NCBI GenBank assembly: GCA_905209765.1
Contig: CAJLUE010000005.1
Coordinates: 1-61,169 of the forward strand
Source of the DNA: an uncultured Collinsella sp.
GTDB taxonomy: Bacteria; Actinomycetota; Coriobacteriia; Coriobacteriales; Coriobacteriaceae
Direction: 5' to 3'
Length of the DNA: 61,169 nt
Shown here: positions 1 through 8,485 of the stretch, piece by piece
Numbering within the stretch: position 1 is the stretch's first letter
How the letters are laid out: the number at the start of each line of letters is the position of its first letter
Made by a program: the position numbers and the translations under genes
The notes under the pieces: model-generated
Databases searched by the model: none
Told to the model about the DNA's origin: nothing
Seen by the model: only the letters and a program-made list of their open reading frames with translations

Positions 1-90
1 GCAACGCGTTGCGCTGAGTCCTGAGGCTGTTGCAATGAAAATGAGAATCAAGGTTGAATGACTAGGTTGGAAAAAATCTCAAAAAAGTTC

Positions 91-118
91 TTGCCCTGAG
101 CTGATTCGTCCGTATAAT
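91..118 (+). promoter_or_regulatory. Promoter of the tRNA-Asn pair
   Basis: A -35 box TTGCCC (91-96) and a perfect -10 box TATAAT (113-118) are separated by 16 bp. The first tRNA begins 31 bp downstream of the -10. The 90 bases upstream hold a 12-bp palindrome (GCAACGCGTTGC, 1-12) but no recognisable gene. Confidence 0.75.
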
Positions 119-148
119 AAACTTCGTTGCTTGAGAGCACGCACCTAT

Positions 149-223
149 TCCTCGGTAGCTCAATGGTAGAGCACGCGGCTGTTAACCGCGCTGTTGTAGG
201 TTCGAGTCCTACCCGGGGAGCCA
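149..223 (+). tRNA. tRNA-Asn (GTT), copy 1
   Basis: This 75-nt cloverleaf starts TCCTCGG, which pairs with CCGGGGA at the 3' end. The anticodon arm holds GTT in the context CTGTTAA, the T-arm has GGTTCGAGTCC, the discriminator base is G and the CCA end is encoded in the DNA. It decodes asparagine codons AAC and AAT. The sequence is identical to copy 2, which starts 108 bp downstream. Confidence 0.96.
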
Positions 224-256
224 GAATTTTCCAGCCCTTTCCGTTGGGCTTTAAAT

Positions 257-331
257 TCCTCGGTAGCTCAATGGTAGAGCACGCGGCTGTTAACCGCGCT
301 GTTGTAGGTTCGAGTCCTACCCGGGGAGCCA
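257..331 (+). tRNA. tRNA-Asn (GTT), copy 2
   Basis: This is an exact second copy of the 75-nt tRNA-Asn, with encoded CCA. Both copies lie between one promoter (91-118) and one terminator (341-368), so they are probably co-transcribed and separated by RNase processing. The 33-nt spacer is not conserved beyond a few bases before each gene, consistent with an old tandem duplication. Confidence 0.96.
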
Positions 332-340
332 GGTTGCAAG

Positions 341-368
341 ACCCGTCGCTTATGCGGCGGGTTTTTTT
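341..368 (+). terminator. Terminator of the tRNA-Asn pair
   Basis: ACCCGTCGC (341-349) pairs with GCGGCGGGT (354-362) around a TTAT loop, with one G:U pair, followed by a run of seven T. Confidence 0.85.
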
Positions 369-525
369 ATGCCGCGATCGCCTGGCGCGAACGTTGCCAT
401 ATCAACATTTCGTGTCGAGCATGTAATCCCGCGACCCACCACCTCAACATGGCGCGGTCGTTGTAGAATATTGCAATGATTGCTCCCACGAGATGGTGCC
501 GTGAGCACCAGATAAGGAGATTCTT

Positions 526-882
526 GTGTCTGAGACCATTAACGGCAGCCTGAGCGTCTCGAACGACGTTATTGCCGATATTGCCGGTTATGCCGCGATG
601 ACGTGCTATGGCGTCGTCGGTATGGCCGAACAGCTCCAGGGCGCCGAGAGCGTGCGCCTGCTTGCCGGTCAGCGCCTCCGCAAGGGCGTGCTTGTCTCCG
701 CCGACGAGAACGGCCTTACGGTCGATCTTCACGTCGTGCTCGAGAACGGCGTCAACATGAAGTCCGTCTGCCACAATCTTTCGAGCTCCGTTGCCTTCAC
801 CCTGCAGGAGATCGCCCAGATCGATCCCGCCAGCCTTAAGATCGGCATCCATATCGACGCGCTCAAGAGCCGTCTGAACTAG
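526..882 (+). CDS. Asp23/Gls24 family envelope stress protein
   Basis: This 118-aa protein belongs to the Asp23/Gls24 (YloU) family, small alkaline-shock/envelope-stress proteins found beside fakA in many Gram-positives. Family features seen are an N-terminal NGSLSVSNDVIADIAGYAAM-type segment, a central GLTVDLHVVLENG strand and a C-terminal VGIHIDAL-like strand. It starts at GTG 526 with AAGGAGA at 514-520; a small hairpin (494-510) lies just before the ribosome site. The DAK2 gene follows after 27 bp, so the two form the head of an operon. A second family member is at 47666. The molecular role is not firmly established in any member; membrane-associated scaffolding is the usual suggestion. 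Confidence 0.85.
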   Translation: MSETINGSLSVSNDVIADIAGYAAMTCYGVVGMAEQLQGAESVRLLAGQRLRKGVLVSADENGLTVDLHVVLENGVNMKSVCHNLSSSVAFTLQEIAQIDPASLKIGIHIDALKSRLN

Positions 883-909
883 CATCCGAAAACGGAGATT
901 CAAATACCC

Positions 910-2571
910 ATGATTGCAAAGACCATTCGCACCTGTTTTCCGATCGCTGCGGCTGCCGTTTCCGACAAGGCCGAGGAGATCAACAAGCTCAACGTCTTCC
1001 CCGTACCCGACGGCGACACCGGCACCAACATGTCGCTCACGCTCGCCTCGGTGACCAAGGAGCTTTCCGCCCTTCCTGCCGATGCCGATATGGAGGCCAT
1101 CGCCGGTGCCATCACCCACGGCTCCCTGATGGGTGCCCGCGGCAACTCCGGCGTCATCACCTCGCAGATTCTGCGTGGCGTGGCCGAGGGCCTCGTCTCT
1201 GCCGACGAGCCCATCACGTCTGCCAACATCGCCTTCGCCTTCCGTCGCGCCGTCAAGGTCGCCTTCCAGGCCGTCCGCAAGCCCATCGAGGGCACGATTC
1301 TCACGGTCCTGCGCGATGTCTCGACCAAGGCCGATGAGTGCGAAAAGAAGAAGTTCTCGGCCGAGGACGCGCTCGATGCCATTGTCGTCGAGGCCTACCA
1401 GTCTGTCGCCCGCACGCCCGACCTGTTGCCCGTTCTGAAGGAGAACGGCGTGGTCGACTCCGGCGCTTTTGGCTTTGCCATCTTCCTGGAGAACTTTGTT
1501 GCCGCCGCGCTTGGCCGCAGCACCGTTGTCGAGGATTTCTCCGCCACGTTTGATTCCGCTGGCTCTGCCCGCGACGCGGCCCTTGGTCGCGTTGAGATCG
1601 AGGCCAACGACGACTGGGAGGGCTCGGAGTTCCGCTACTGCAACGAGTTCCTTTTTAAGGCCGACGCTCCCTTTGACGAGGACGAGTGCCTTAAGTTCCT
1701 GGGCTCCATGGGCGACTGCGAGTTACTCGTGGGTGCCTACCCCGATTACAAGATCCACGTGCACTCCAACACCCCTAACCTGGTGCTCGAGCACATGCTA
1801 CAGCTTGGCCAGATTTACGAGGTCTTTATCCACAACATGGAGATGGAGGCCCACGACCGTACCGCCAAGATTCATGAGGACCAGGAGAAGGCCGCCGAGC
1901 CTGCCAAGGCGCTGGGCTTTGTCGCCGTTGCCGCCGGTTCCGGTGAGGCCGACATCCTCAAGTCCCTCGGTGTCGACGTGATCGTCTCGGGTGGCCAGAC
2001 CATGAACCCCTCGACCGCCGACCTGCTGGGCGCGGTGGACCAGGTCAACGCGACCTCGGTCATCATCCTGCCCAATAACGGCAACATTCGCATGGCTGCC
2101 GAGGCTGCCGCTTCTGCCTGCACCGACAAGAAGGTCGCCGTCGTTCCCACCAAGACTGTCCCGCAGGCATTCTCTGCGCTGTTTGCGGTCCTGCCCGATT
2201 CCGAGCTTGAGGACGCCGTTGCCGCCATGGTCGACGCCATCAGCGAGGTTCGCGATGGCGAGGTCACCCGTGCCGTGCGCGATTCCAGCGCCTCTGACGG
2301 CTCTCCGATTCACTCCGGTGACGTCATGGGTATCATTGCCGGCTCCATCGACGTGGTCGGCTCCGATGTGAAGCAGGTCACGCTCGACTGCATCAACCGC
2401 ATGCAGGAGGAAGAGGAGGGCGACGCGCTGACGATTCTGGCCGGCGAGGAGCTGTCCGATGAGGCCTTCCAGGAGATCGTCGATGCCATCGAGGAGGCTC
2501 AGCCCGACCTGGAGATCGATGCCCATCGTGGCGAGCAGCCGCTCTATCCCGTGATCTTCTCGATCGAGTAG
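910..2571 (+). CDS. FakA/YloV-like DAK2-domain kinase
   Basis: This 553-aa protein has the architecture of fatty acid kinase FakA: an N-terminal DhaL/DAK2 ATP-binding domain, a middle domain and a C-terminal DegV-like region. The hallmark NVFPVPDGDTGTNM is at residues 28-41; its Asp residues bind the Mg-ADP in this fold. A second signature, GARGNSGVI, is at about 75-83. In characterised systems FakA phosphorylates exogenous fatty acids presented by a FakB protein for entry through PlsX/PlsY. That fits with plsX and acpP lying 5 kb downstream, but no fakB is in the window. The start ATG has GGAG about 12 nt upstream. Function by homology; the substrate is inferred. Confidence 0.85.
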   Translation: MIAKTIRTCFPIAAAAVSDKAEEINKLNVFPVPDGDTGTNMSLTLASVTKELSALPADADMEAIAGAITHGSLMGARGNSGVITSQILRGVAEGLVSADEPITSANIAFAFRRAVKVAFQAVRKPIEGTILTVLRDVSTKADECEKKKFSAEDALDAIVVEAYQSVARTPDLLPVLKENGVVDSGAFGFAIFLENFVAAALGRSTVVEDFSATFDSAGSARDAALGRVEIEANDDWEGSEFRYCNEFLFKADAPFDEDECLKFLGSMGDCELLVGAYPDYKIHVHSNTPNLVLEHMLQLGQIYEVFIHNMEMEAHDRTAKIHEDQEKAAEPAKALGFVAVAAGSGEADILKSLGVDVIVSGGQTMNPSTADLLGAVDQVNATSVIILPNNGNIRMAAEAAASACTDKKVAVVPTKTVPQAFSALFAVLPDSELEDAVAAMVDAISEVRDGEVTRAVRDSSASDGSPIHSGDVMGIIAGSIDVVGSDVKQVTLDCINRMQEEEEGDALTILAGEELSDEAFQEIVDAIEEAQPDLEIDAHRGEQPLYPVIFSIE

Positions 2572-2581
2572 GCATCTGCCC

Positions 2582-4759
2582 ATGTCCGAGCCGTGCTCCG
2601 TGCCGCGCGTCTCGGAGCGCTTTGCCCAGAGCAATGCGCTCGACGAGGATATCGCGCGACTCAAATATGTTTCGGGTAAACGTGAGGAGGCCCTTCGCCG
2701 TCTGGGAATTCGGACGGTGGGGGACCTCCTTCTCCATATCCCTCATCGATACCTGGACTTTACGCGCTCCTGGTCCATCGAGATGGCGCCCATCGGTACC
2801 GTGTGCACGATTGTCGCCACGGTCGATCGTATCGTCCAAAAGCAGCCTCGCCCGCGTATGCAGGTGACTGAGGTCTCGCTGGTGGACGAGACGGGCGTGC
2901 TGCAAGTCGCCTTTTTCCGTCAGCCCTGGATTGCCCAGCAGCTTAAGCAGGGCGACCGCCTGGCCGTGATGGGTAAGATCGAGTTTGCCTACGGCTTTAA
3001 GCAGATGGCCTCGCCGCATTTCGAAAAGCTCGAGGACGGTCGTGCCGCGGGCACTATCCTGCCGGTCCATTACGTGAGCGATGGCGTGAGCCAGGCGTGG
3101 ATGCGCCGCATCGTGAGCGGCGCGCTCGAGGTCGTCGGCAATCCCTTCGACCCGATTCCCGCACGCTTGCGCGTCAAGCGCCGCCTGATGAGCAATGCCC
3201 GTGCGTTGCGCTCGATCCACTTTCCCTCGAGCATGGCCGAGCGCGACATCGCGCGGCGGCGTCTTGCCTACGAGGAGTGTCTTTGCTTGCAGCTCGCGCT
3301 GCGCCTGCGCAACGACGGCGGCTTGGTCGACGTGGTGCCTTATGCGCATGACGCGGGCGAGCATTTGGCTGCGCTTAAACAGGCCCTGCCGTTTTCGCTG
3401 AGCGATGAGCAGGAGGCTGCATTTCAAGACATTCTGCATGAGATGTGCGATGGTGATCGTGTGATGAACCGCCTGCTGCTGGGCGACGTCGGTACCGGTA
3501 AGACCGCTGTTGCCGCCTGCGCACTGGCGGTTGCGGCCGATAGCGGCACTCAGGCCTGCGTTATGGCGCCCACGGGTGTGCTGGCGCGTCAATATGCCGA
3601 CAAGACCGGCCCCTTGCTCTCGCAGGCTGGCGTGACCTGGGCGCTCCTGACGGGCGCCACGCCGGCGGCCGAGCGTGAACAGATTCATGCTCGGCTCCAG
3701 TCCGGCGAGCTCGACGTGCTCTTTGGTACCCATGCAGTGCTTTCGGAGAACGTCACGTTCAAGCATTTGTCGCTTGTGGTGATCGACGAGCAGCACCGCT
3801 TTGGCGTGGGCCAGCGTAACGCTCTACGCGCAAAAGGCCCGGGTGCCGACTTGCTGGTCATGACTGCCACGCCGATCCCGCGCACGCTGGCGCTTTCGGT
3901 GTACGGCGATCTGGACACGAGCATCATCCGCCATCGTCCCATTCCGGGTGCCGGCGTGACGACGCGCGTTCTCACCGAGTCGAGTCGCGACCTGGCCTAT
4001 GGCGCCATTCGCGAGGCGCACGAAAAGGGGCAGCAAGCCTACGTGATCTGTCCGCTCGTGGAGCCGAGCGATTCGGCCGATGAGCTCGAAGACGTCCCCG
4101 GCATCGCTCGCGACGACGAAGGCCGCGTGACCGTGCCCGTGCCGTTGCATGACACGGCGACCGAGCTCGATCGCCTTCGTCTGGCGCTACCGGGGCTTAC
4201 CATCGAGCGTCTCCATGGCCGCATGCCGGCGGGGGAGAAGGACCGGGTCATCGATGCCTTTAAGCGTGGCGAGATCGACGTGCTCGTCTCGACCACGGTG
4301 GTCGAGGTGGGCGTTGACGTGCCCAACGCCACCGTCATGGTCATCGAGAATGGTGAGCGCTTTGGTTTGGCGGCCTTGCACCAGCTTCGCGGGCGCGTAG
4401 GCCGCGGCAGCGTGTCGGGTACGTGCCTGGTCATGACGCACTCCAAGGGCAACGGCGGTGCGTCGGCGGCACAAGACCGCCTCCAGTCGCTCGAGAAGAC
4501 CTCGGACGGCTTTACGCTCGCCCAGATGGACCTGCGTCTGCGCCACGAGGGTGAAATCCTGGGTTACCGCCAGCATGGCGGCGTGACCTTGCGCTTTGTT
4601 GACCTCGATACCGACGAGGAATTGATCGAGTGGGCCCATTTGGACGCGGTCGAGCTCTTGCGGTATGCTTGCAATCTTGACTCCGTGGCGACGCGTCCCT
4701 TGCGCGATGCAGTCGCCACGCGGTATCGACACATCTTTAAGGAGGTCAGCGGAGGATGA
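2582..4759 (+). CDS. recG: ATP-dependent DNA helicase RecG
   Basis: RecG remodels stalled replication forks and branch-migrates Holliday junctions. The 725-aa product has an N-terminal wedge/OB region (about 70-150), Walker A GDVGTGKT at 301-308 and a DEQH box at 402-405 in the typical RecG context IDEQHRFGVGQR. It also has the C-terminal helicase motifs (GRVGRG) and the RecG-specific tail. Length is slightly above the usual 680-700 aa. It follows the FakA-like gene by 10 bp and overlaps rsmD by 4 bp (ATGA), so it is translationally coupled. No strong ribosome site precedes the ATG at 2582. Confidence 0.96.
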   Translation: MSEPCSVPRVSERFAQSNALDEDIARLKYVSGKREEALRRLGIRTVGDLLLHIPHRYLDFTRSWSIEMAPIGTVCTIVATVDRIVQKQPRPRMQVTEVSLVDETGVLQVAFFRQPWIAQQLKQGDRLAVMGKIEFAYGFKQMASPHFEKLEDGRAAGTILPVHYVSDGVSQAWMRRIVSGALEVVGNPFDPIPARLRVKRRLMSNARALRSIHFPSSMAERDIARRRLAYEECLCLQLALRLRNDGGLVDVVPYAHDAGEHLAALKQALPFSLSDEQEAAFQDILHEMCDGDRVMNRLLLGDVGTGKTAVAACALAVAADSGTQACVMAPTGVLARQYADKTGPLLSQAGVTWALLTGATPAAEREQIHARLQSGELDVLFGTHAVLSENVTFKHLSLVVIDEQHRFGVGQRNALRAKGPGADLLVMTATPIPRTLALSVYGDLDTSIIRHRPIPGAGVTTRVLTESSRDLAYGAIREAHEKGQQAYVICPLVEPSDSADELEDVPGIARDDEGRVTVPVPLHDTATELDRLRLALPGLTIERLHGRMPAGEKDRVIDAFKRGEIDVLVSTTVVEVGVDVPNATVMVIENGERFGLAALHQLRGRVGRGSVSGTCLVMTHSKGNGGASAAQDRLQSLEKTSDGFTLAQMDLRLRHEGEILGYRQHGGVTLRFVDLDTDEELIEWAHLDAVELLRYACNLDSVATRPLRDAVATRYRHIFKEVSGG

Positions 4760-5400
4760 GAATCATCGGCGGTGAATGGCGCGGTCGTAAGATCGAGGAG
4801 CCCCGTGGTCGCGATGTCACCCGCCCCACGACCGATCGCGTGCGCGAGGCGTGCGCATCTATGGTCATGTCGGCATTCGACTTCGATCTGGACGAGGTCC
4901 GCGTGCTGGATGCCTTTGGCGGCTCCGGCGCCTTGGGCATCGAGATGCTCTCGCGTGGTGCCCGCTCGCTCACCACGTTCGAGATCGATCGCAACGCTGC
5001 TCGTCTGATTTCCAAGAATATCGAGTCGCTCTGCCGTGACCGTGCGCGTTGGCGCGTGGTGGGCGGCGACGTGCTGGCAAGCGCCTCGCGCGGCCGCGTG
5101 CCGGGCGGTCCCTTTGACCTGGTCCTGCTCGACCCACCCTATGCTTTTGGTGCCGAGCCGGTCGAGGAGCTGCTGCAAAACCTAGCTCAGCAAGGCTTGG
5201 TGGCGCCGGGCGCCTACGCGCTCTTTGAGCACGCCGCGGCCGATACGGGCGCTCACCCGACCGGTTTTGAGACCGTGCGCGAGAAGCGCTACGGCACAAC
5301 TTCGGTTGACTTGCTGCGCTGGTCGGCCACGAACGGGGCCGACAATGCCGACGACAGCGACCATGACGAGGATGCGCCTTTGGAGGACGCCCATGAATGA
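4756..5400 (+). CDS. rsmD: 16S rRNA (guanine(966)-N2)-methyltransferase RsmD
   Basis: This 214-aa SAM-dependent methyltransferase modifies G966 of 16S rRNA in the small subunit head. It begins with the family-typical MRIIGGEWRGRKI. The SAM-binding motif FGGSGALGIE lies at about 54-63 and the catalytic DPPY at 126-129. The last 30 residues are acidic and Asp-rich and look non-catalytic. Its ATG overlaps the recG stop, and its 3' end overlaps coaD by 8 bp; the rsmD-coaD pairing is common in Gram-positives. Confidence 0.94.
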   Translation: MRIIGGEWRGRKIEEPRGRDVTRPTTDRVREACASMVMSAFDFDLDEVRVLDAFGGSGALGIEMLSRGARSLTTFEIDRNAARLISKNIESLCRDRARWRVVGGDVLASASRGRVPGGPFDLVLLDPPYAFGAEPVEELLQNLAQQGLVAPGAYALFEHAAADTGAHPTGFETVREKRYGTTSVDLLRWSATNGADNADDSDHDEDAPLEDAHE

Positions 5401-5890
5401 CACCATCAACCGCGTAATCGTCCCGGGCACCTTCGATCCCATCACGTTTGGCCATATCGACGTCATCCGCCGCGCCCGCCGCATCTTTCCCAGCGTGATC
5501 GTGGCCGTTGCCGAGTCGCAGGGCAAAAACGGCGTCGGCACCACGTTTATGCTCGATGAGCGCGTAGCGCTGGCCCGTGAAGCGCTCGGTGATATTGACG
5601 GCGTCGAGGTGCTGCCCTTCACCGGCCTCTTGGTCGATTTTGCCCGCGAACAGGGAGCAGGAGCCGTGGTCAAGGGCCTGCGTGCCATGACCGACTTTGA
5701 GTACGAGCTGCAGCAGGCCGACCTCAACTACCGCCTGGATAGCGAGCTGGAGTCCATCTTTGTCATGAGTGCGCCGCAGTACGGCTATATCTCGAGCTCG
5801 GTGGTTCGCCAGATTGCCTCGCTCGGTAGCGACGTCTCTAATTTTGTTCCGCCCAATGTGGTCAAGGCGCTTAAACATCGCTTTTCGTGA
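5393..5890 (+). CDS. coaD: Phosphopantetheine adenylyltransferase
   Basis: CoaD transfers AMP from ATP to 4'-phosphopantetheine, the penultimate step of coenzyme A synthesis. The start chosen is ATG 5393, giving 165 aa, the normal family size; a longer upstream reading would add residues that belong to the rsmD frame. The nucleotidyltransferase signature GTFDPITFGH lies at 12-21 and the ISSS-V-R motif near 127-133. It overlaps rsmD by 8 bp, with GGAGG inside the rsmD 3' end acting as ribosome site. Confidence 0.95.
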   Translation: MNDTINRVIVPGTFDPITFGHIDVIRRARRIFPSVIVAVAESQGKNGVGTTFMLDERVALAREALGDIDGVEVLPFTGLLVDFAREQGAGAVVKGLRAMTDFEYELQQADLNYRLDSELESIFVMSAPQYGYISSSVVRQIASLGSDVSNFVPPNVVKALKHRFS

Positions 5891-5958
5891 CGTTTTTTAA
5901 TGCCTGGTGGCATGTGGTAAACTAACACGATGATATGTTACCTATGAAAGGAGACCGG

Positions 5959-6456
5959 ATGCCGGGCGAGAATTTTCCTGGCGACAGGATCGTGAGTCTT
6001 GTCGACGAGCTCGAGGGGCTCATCGAAGAGGCTAAGACGCCGTTCGGCAAGAACGCCCAGATGAAGGTTATCGACGCCGACGTCTTCTTTAACATCCTCG
6101 ACGAGATCCGCATGAGCTATCCCGAGGAATGGCAGAAGTCCCGCCGTATCCTCAAGGAGCGCGAGGAGCTTATGGCTTCCGCCGCCGCTCAGGCCGATTC
6201 CATCATCGCCGATGCTCAGCAGCAGGCCCTCACCATTGCCGGTGAGCAGGAGATCGTCCGCTTAGCTCAGCAGCAGGCCGACGACATTCGCGACCGTGCT
6301 CAGCAGTACGAGCGCGAGACGCGCTATGCCGCCGAGGATTACGCCGAGCAGGTCTTTACGCACCTCGAGGAGAACCTCAAGAGCCTGACCGGCACCGTCA
6401 CCCGTTGCCGTCAGCAGCTCAACGAGGGTGCCGCCCAGCAGAATGGTCAGTGGTAA
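5959..6456 (+). CDS. Coiled-coil protein, DivIVA/ATP-synthase-b-like
   Basis: This 165-aa protein of unknown function has no signal peptide or membrane segment. After an N-terminal stretch (DRIVSLVDELEGLIEEAKTP), residues about 60-145 are strongly helical and rich in Ala, Gln and Glu. They show heptad character like that of ATP-synthase b subunits or DivIVA-family proteins. Similar proteins sit between coaD and the DUF177-rpmF pair in other actinobacteria, suggesting a role near division or the envelope (inference). Start ATG 5959 is preferred because AAAGGAG lies at 5947-5953; an ATG at 5935 has no ribosome site. Its stop overlaps the next start (TAATG). Confidence 0.75.
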   Translation: MPGENFPGDRIVSLVDELEGLIEEAKTPFGKNAQMKVIDADVFFNILDEIRMSYPEEWQKSRRILKEREELMASAAAQADSIIADAQQQALTIAGEQEIVRLAQQQADDIRDRAQQYERETRYAAEDYAEQVFTHLEENLKSLTGTVTRCRQQLNEGAAQQNGQW

Positions 6457-7010
6457 TGGCTGAGTTCCCGAGCGTTACCGTCGATCTTTCCGAGCAGCTT
6501 GAGTTTCCCGGAGACTCGTATCCGCTGACTGGCAAGGTCGATGTCGCCACCTATACGGTGGGCGAGAAGGAGTACCAGCTGCAGGACGGCATTGACTACG
6601 ACGTGGTCTTTACCAATGCCGGCACCGGTGTTCTGCTTACGGGCATGGTCCGCGCGCACGCAACCGGTGAGTGCGACCGTTGCCTGGAGCCCGCTTCGTT
6701 TGATATTGCCGGTGAGATCGAGGAATTCTATCTCTTTAACGAGCCCGAGGATCCCGAGGCCTACGAAGACGGCTACGAGTTACTGGGTGAGGATCGCATC
6801 GTCGATCTGGGTGAGCCCATCAACGATGCGGTCGTCATGGACACGCCGTTCGTTGTCCTGTGCAAGCCCGATTGCCGCGGCCTATGCCCCACGTGCGGCA
6901 TCAATCTCAACGTCGAGCAATGCGATTGCGCCGCTCAAGCAGAGGCCGAATGGGCCGCTGCCACGGAAAATCCATTTGCAGCATTGAAGAATCTCAAGCT
7001 TGACGAGTAA
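6456..7010 (+). CDS. DUF177/YceD family protein
   Basis: This 184-aa protein is of the YceD/DUF177 family, almost always encoded directly before rpmF and implicated in 23S rRNA maturation or accumulation. Two cysteine pairs are visible: CDRC around residue 72-75, and CKPDCRGLCPTCG around 137-149, a likely zinc site. Acidic segments lie between them. Start ATG 6456 shares one base with the previous stop. The biochemical role is not settled. Confidence 0.85.
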   Translation: MAEFPSVTVDLSEQLEFPGDSYPLTGKVDVATYTVGEKEYQLQDGIDYDVVFTNAGTGVLLTGMVRAHATGECDRCLEPASFDIAGEIEEFYLFNEPEDPEAYEDGYELLGEDRIVDLGEPINDAVVMDTPFVVLCKPDCRGLCPTCGINLNVEQCDCAAQAEAEWAAATENPFAALKNLKLDE

Positions 7011-7024
7011 AACTGTGGTAGTAT
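7000..7024 (+). promoter_or_regulatory. Possible internal promoter before rpmF
   Basis: An extended -10 element TGG-TAGTAT lies at 7016-7024, 50 bp before the rpmF start. A TTGACG at 7000-7005 overlaps the DUF177 stop, but the 13-bp spacing is too short to be a normal -35, so the extended -10 is the main support. Confidence 0.4.
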
Positions 7025-7074
7025 CGCTACTTGCGCGTAATCGCCACACTGGATAGTTCATAAGGAAGGTCACT

Positions 7075-7254
7075 ATGCCCGTACCTAAACAAAAGCAGGG
7101 TCGTATCCGCACTCACACCCGCCGTTCCGCCAACATGAAGATCTCGGCTGCGGCTCAGTCCACGTGCCCCCGTTGCGGTGCTGTCAAGCTCCCGCACCAC
7201 GTGTGCCCCAGCTGCGGTTTCTACAAGGACCGCGAGGTTATCGTTACCGAGTAA
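7075..7254 (+). CDS. rpmF: 50S ribosomal protein L32
   Basis: L32 is a small zinc-ribbon protein of the large ribosomal subunit. The 59-aa product begins MPVPKQKQGRIRTHTRRSAN. It has a four-cysteine ribbon, C31/C34 (CPRC) and C44/C47 (CPSC), so it is the zinc-binding type of L32. Start ATG 7075 follows AAGGAAGGT (7062-7070). It sits between DUF177 and plsX, the classical rpmF position. Confidence 0.97.
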   Translation: MPVPKQKQGRIRTHTRRSANMKISAAAQSTCPRCGAVKLPHHVCPSCGFYKDREVIVTE

Positions 7255-7295
7255 CTGTATACTCTGGATGCGATGCCGTTCCAACTGGAACCACA

Positions 7296-7324
7296 ATGGC
7301 CGGCTCAATGAGTCGGCCATTTTT
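7296..7324 (+). terminator. Intrinsic terminator between rpmF and plsX
   Basis: ATGGCCGGCT (7296-7305) pairs with AGTCGGCCAT (7311-7320) around a CAATG loop and runs into TTTTT. It ends 17 bp before the plsX start, so plsX either depends on read-through or the hairpin sets the rpmF to plsX ratio. Confidence 0.75.
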
Positions 7325-7341
7325 GTATAAGGAGCATGTAT

Positions 7342-8361
7342 ATGAGTAACGTTCGCGTTTGTGTAGACGTTGTGGGTGGAGACGAGAAGCCTCAGGTTGT
7401 CCTCGACGGTATCGAGGCGGCGCTTGCGGCGGATCCCGATATCGAGGTCTTGGCCGTCGGTCCCGCAGAGATCGTGAACCCCTTTGCCGCGGCTCACGCT
7501 CGCGTTGAGGCCTTGGAGGCGCCCGATGTCATCGCCATGGATGACGATCCCATTCGAGCCGTGATGACCAAGCGCAAGTCCTCGATCGTACTTGCCTGCC
7601 GCGCTATCAAGAAGGGTAACGCGGACGCGTTCTTCTCTGCCGGCTCCACCGGCGCCATGACCGCTGCCGCTACCGCCTACGTGACGCCGTTTAGGTATCA
7701 GGCCGAGGGCAAGAAGCAGCCGGTGCGTCCGTGCCTCACCAATGCACTGCCCAACCGCGCCGGCGGCCTGACGGTCCTGTGCGACATGGGCGCTAACCCC
7801 GATGTCGAGGTCGACGACATGGTGCGTTTTGCCCAGATGGGTAGCGCCTATGCGCGCGTCGTCTTGGGCATTGATCATCCCCGCGTCGGTCTGCTCGGCA
7901 ACGGCACCGAGGACGAGAAGGGCTCCAACTTTACCAAGGCGTGCTTCCCGGCCATGAAGGCCGCCGTTCCCGGCTTTGTGGGCAACTGCGAGGGCACCGA
8001 CCTGACCTCGGGTAACTTTGACGTCGTCGTTGCCGATGGCATGTCGGGCAACATCGCGCTCAAGGCAACCGAGGGCGCCGCTAAGTTTTTGCTGCAAGAG
8101 CTCAAGGGCGCCTTTATGGCTTCGCTCGGCGCCAAGATCGCCGCGTTGCTCATCAAAAAGCAGATGCGCGAGATCAAGGCAAAGCTCTCGGGCGATGCTA
8201 AGGGCGGCGCCATTCTGCTGGGCCTGCGTGGCGTGGTCCTGATCGGCCACGGTGCCACCTCGGTCGAGGCCGTCAAAAACGGTACGCTCGCCGCGGCGGA
8301 GGCCGTGCGCGCTGGGCTTGTCGAGAACGTCGCCAACTCCATGGACGGCATCGTTTTGTAG
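7342..8361 (+). CDS. plsX: Phosphate acyltransferase PlsX
   Basis: PlsX interconverts acyl-ACP and acyl-phosphate, feeding PlsY for phosphatidic acid synthesis at the membrane surface. The 339-aa protein opens with VRVCVDVVGGDEKPQ, a diverged form of the family's VAVDAMGGDxxP. It also has FFSAGSTGAMTAAA and GNGTEDEKG segments typical of PlsX. ATG 7342 is chosen over ATG 7336 because AAGGAG (7329-7334) is then 7 nt away instead of 1. acpP follows after 124 bp. Confidence 0.92.
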   Translation: MSNVRVCVDVVGGDEKPQVVLDGIEAALAADPDIEVLAVGPAEIVNPFAAAHARVEALEAPDVIAMDDDPIRAVMTKRKSSIVLACRAIKKGNADAFFSAGSTGAMTAAATAYVTPFRYQAEGKKQPVRPCLTNALPNRAGGLTVLCDMGANPDVEVDDMVRFAQMGSAYARVVLGIDHPRVGLLGNGTEDEKGSNFTKACFPAMKAAVPGFVGNCEGTDLTSGNFDVVVADGMSGNIALKATEGAAKFLLQELKGAFMASLGAKIAALLIKKQMREIKAKLSGDAKGGAILLGLRGVVLIGHGATSVEAVKNGTLAAAEAVRAGLVENVANSMDGIVL

Positions 8362-8485
8362 GAGCGAGTTAGAGCGCTGTTATGTGCCTCGCGGCCTTCG
8401 TCGTGGGGTAGAATCAAAACCGTGTCTTGGCGCTGCACTTGCGGCGCCAGCGCGTTGATGTTCACGCAATACGAGAGGAAGCGCT

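Noticed and set aside
1..12. GCAACGCGTTGC palindrome at the left edge
   Set aside because: It is short and cut off from context by the window boundary, so no function can be argued.
127..426. Open reading frame of 99 codons across the two tRNA-Asn genes
   Set aside because: It reads straight through both tRNAs and their terminator; the repeated peptide is a by-product of the tRNA duplication.
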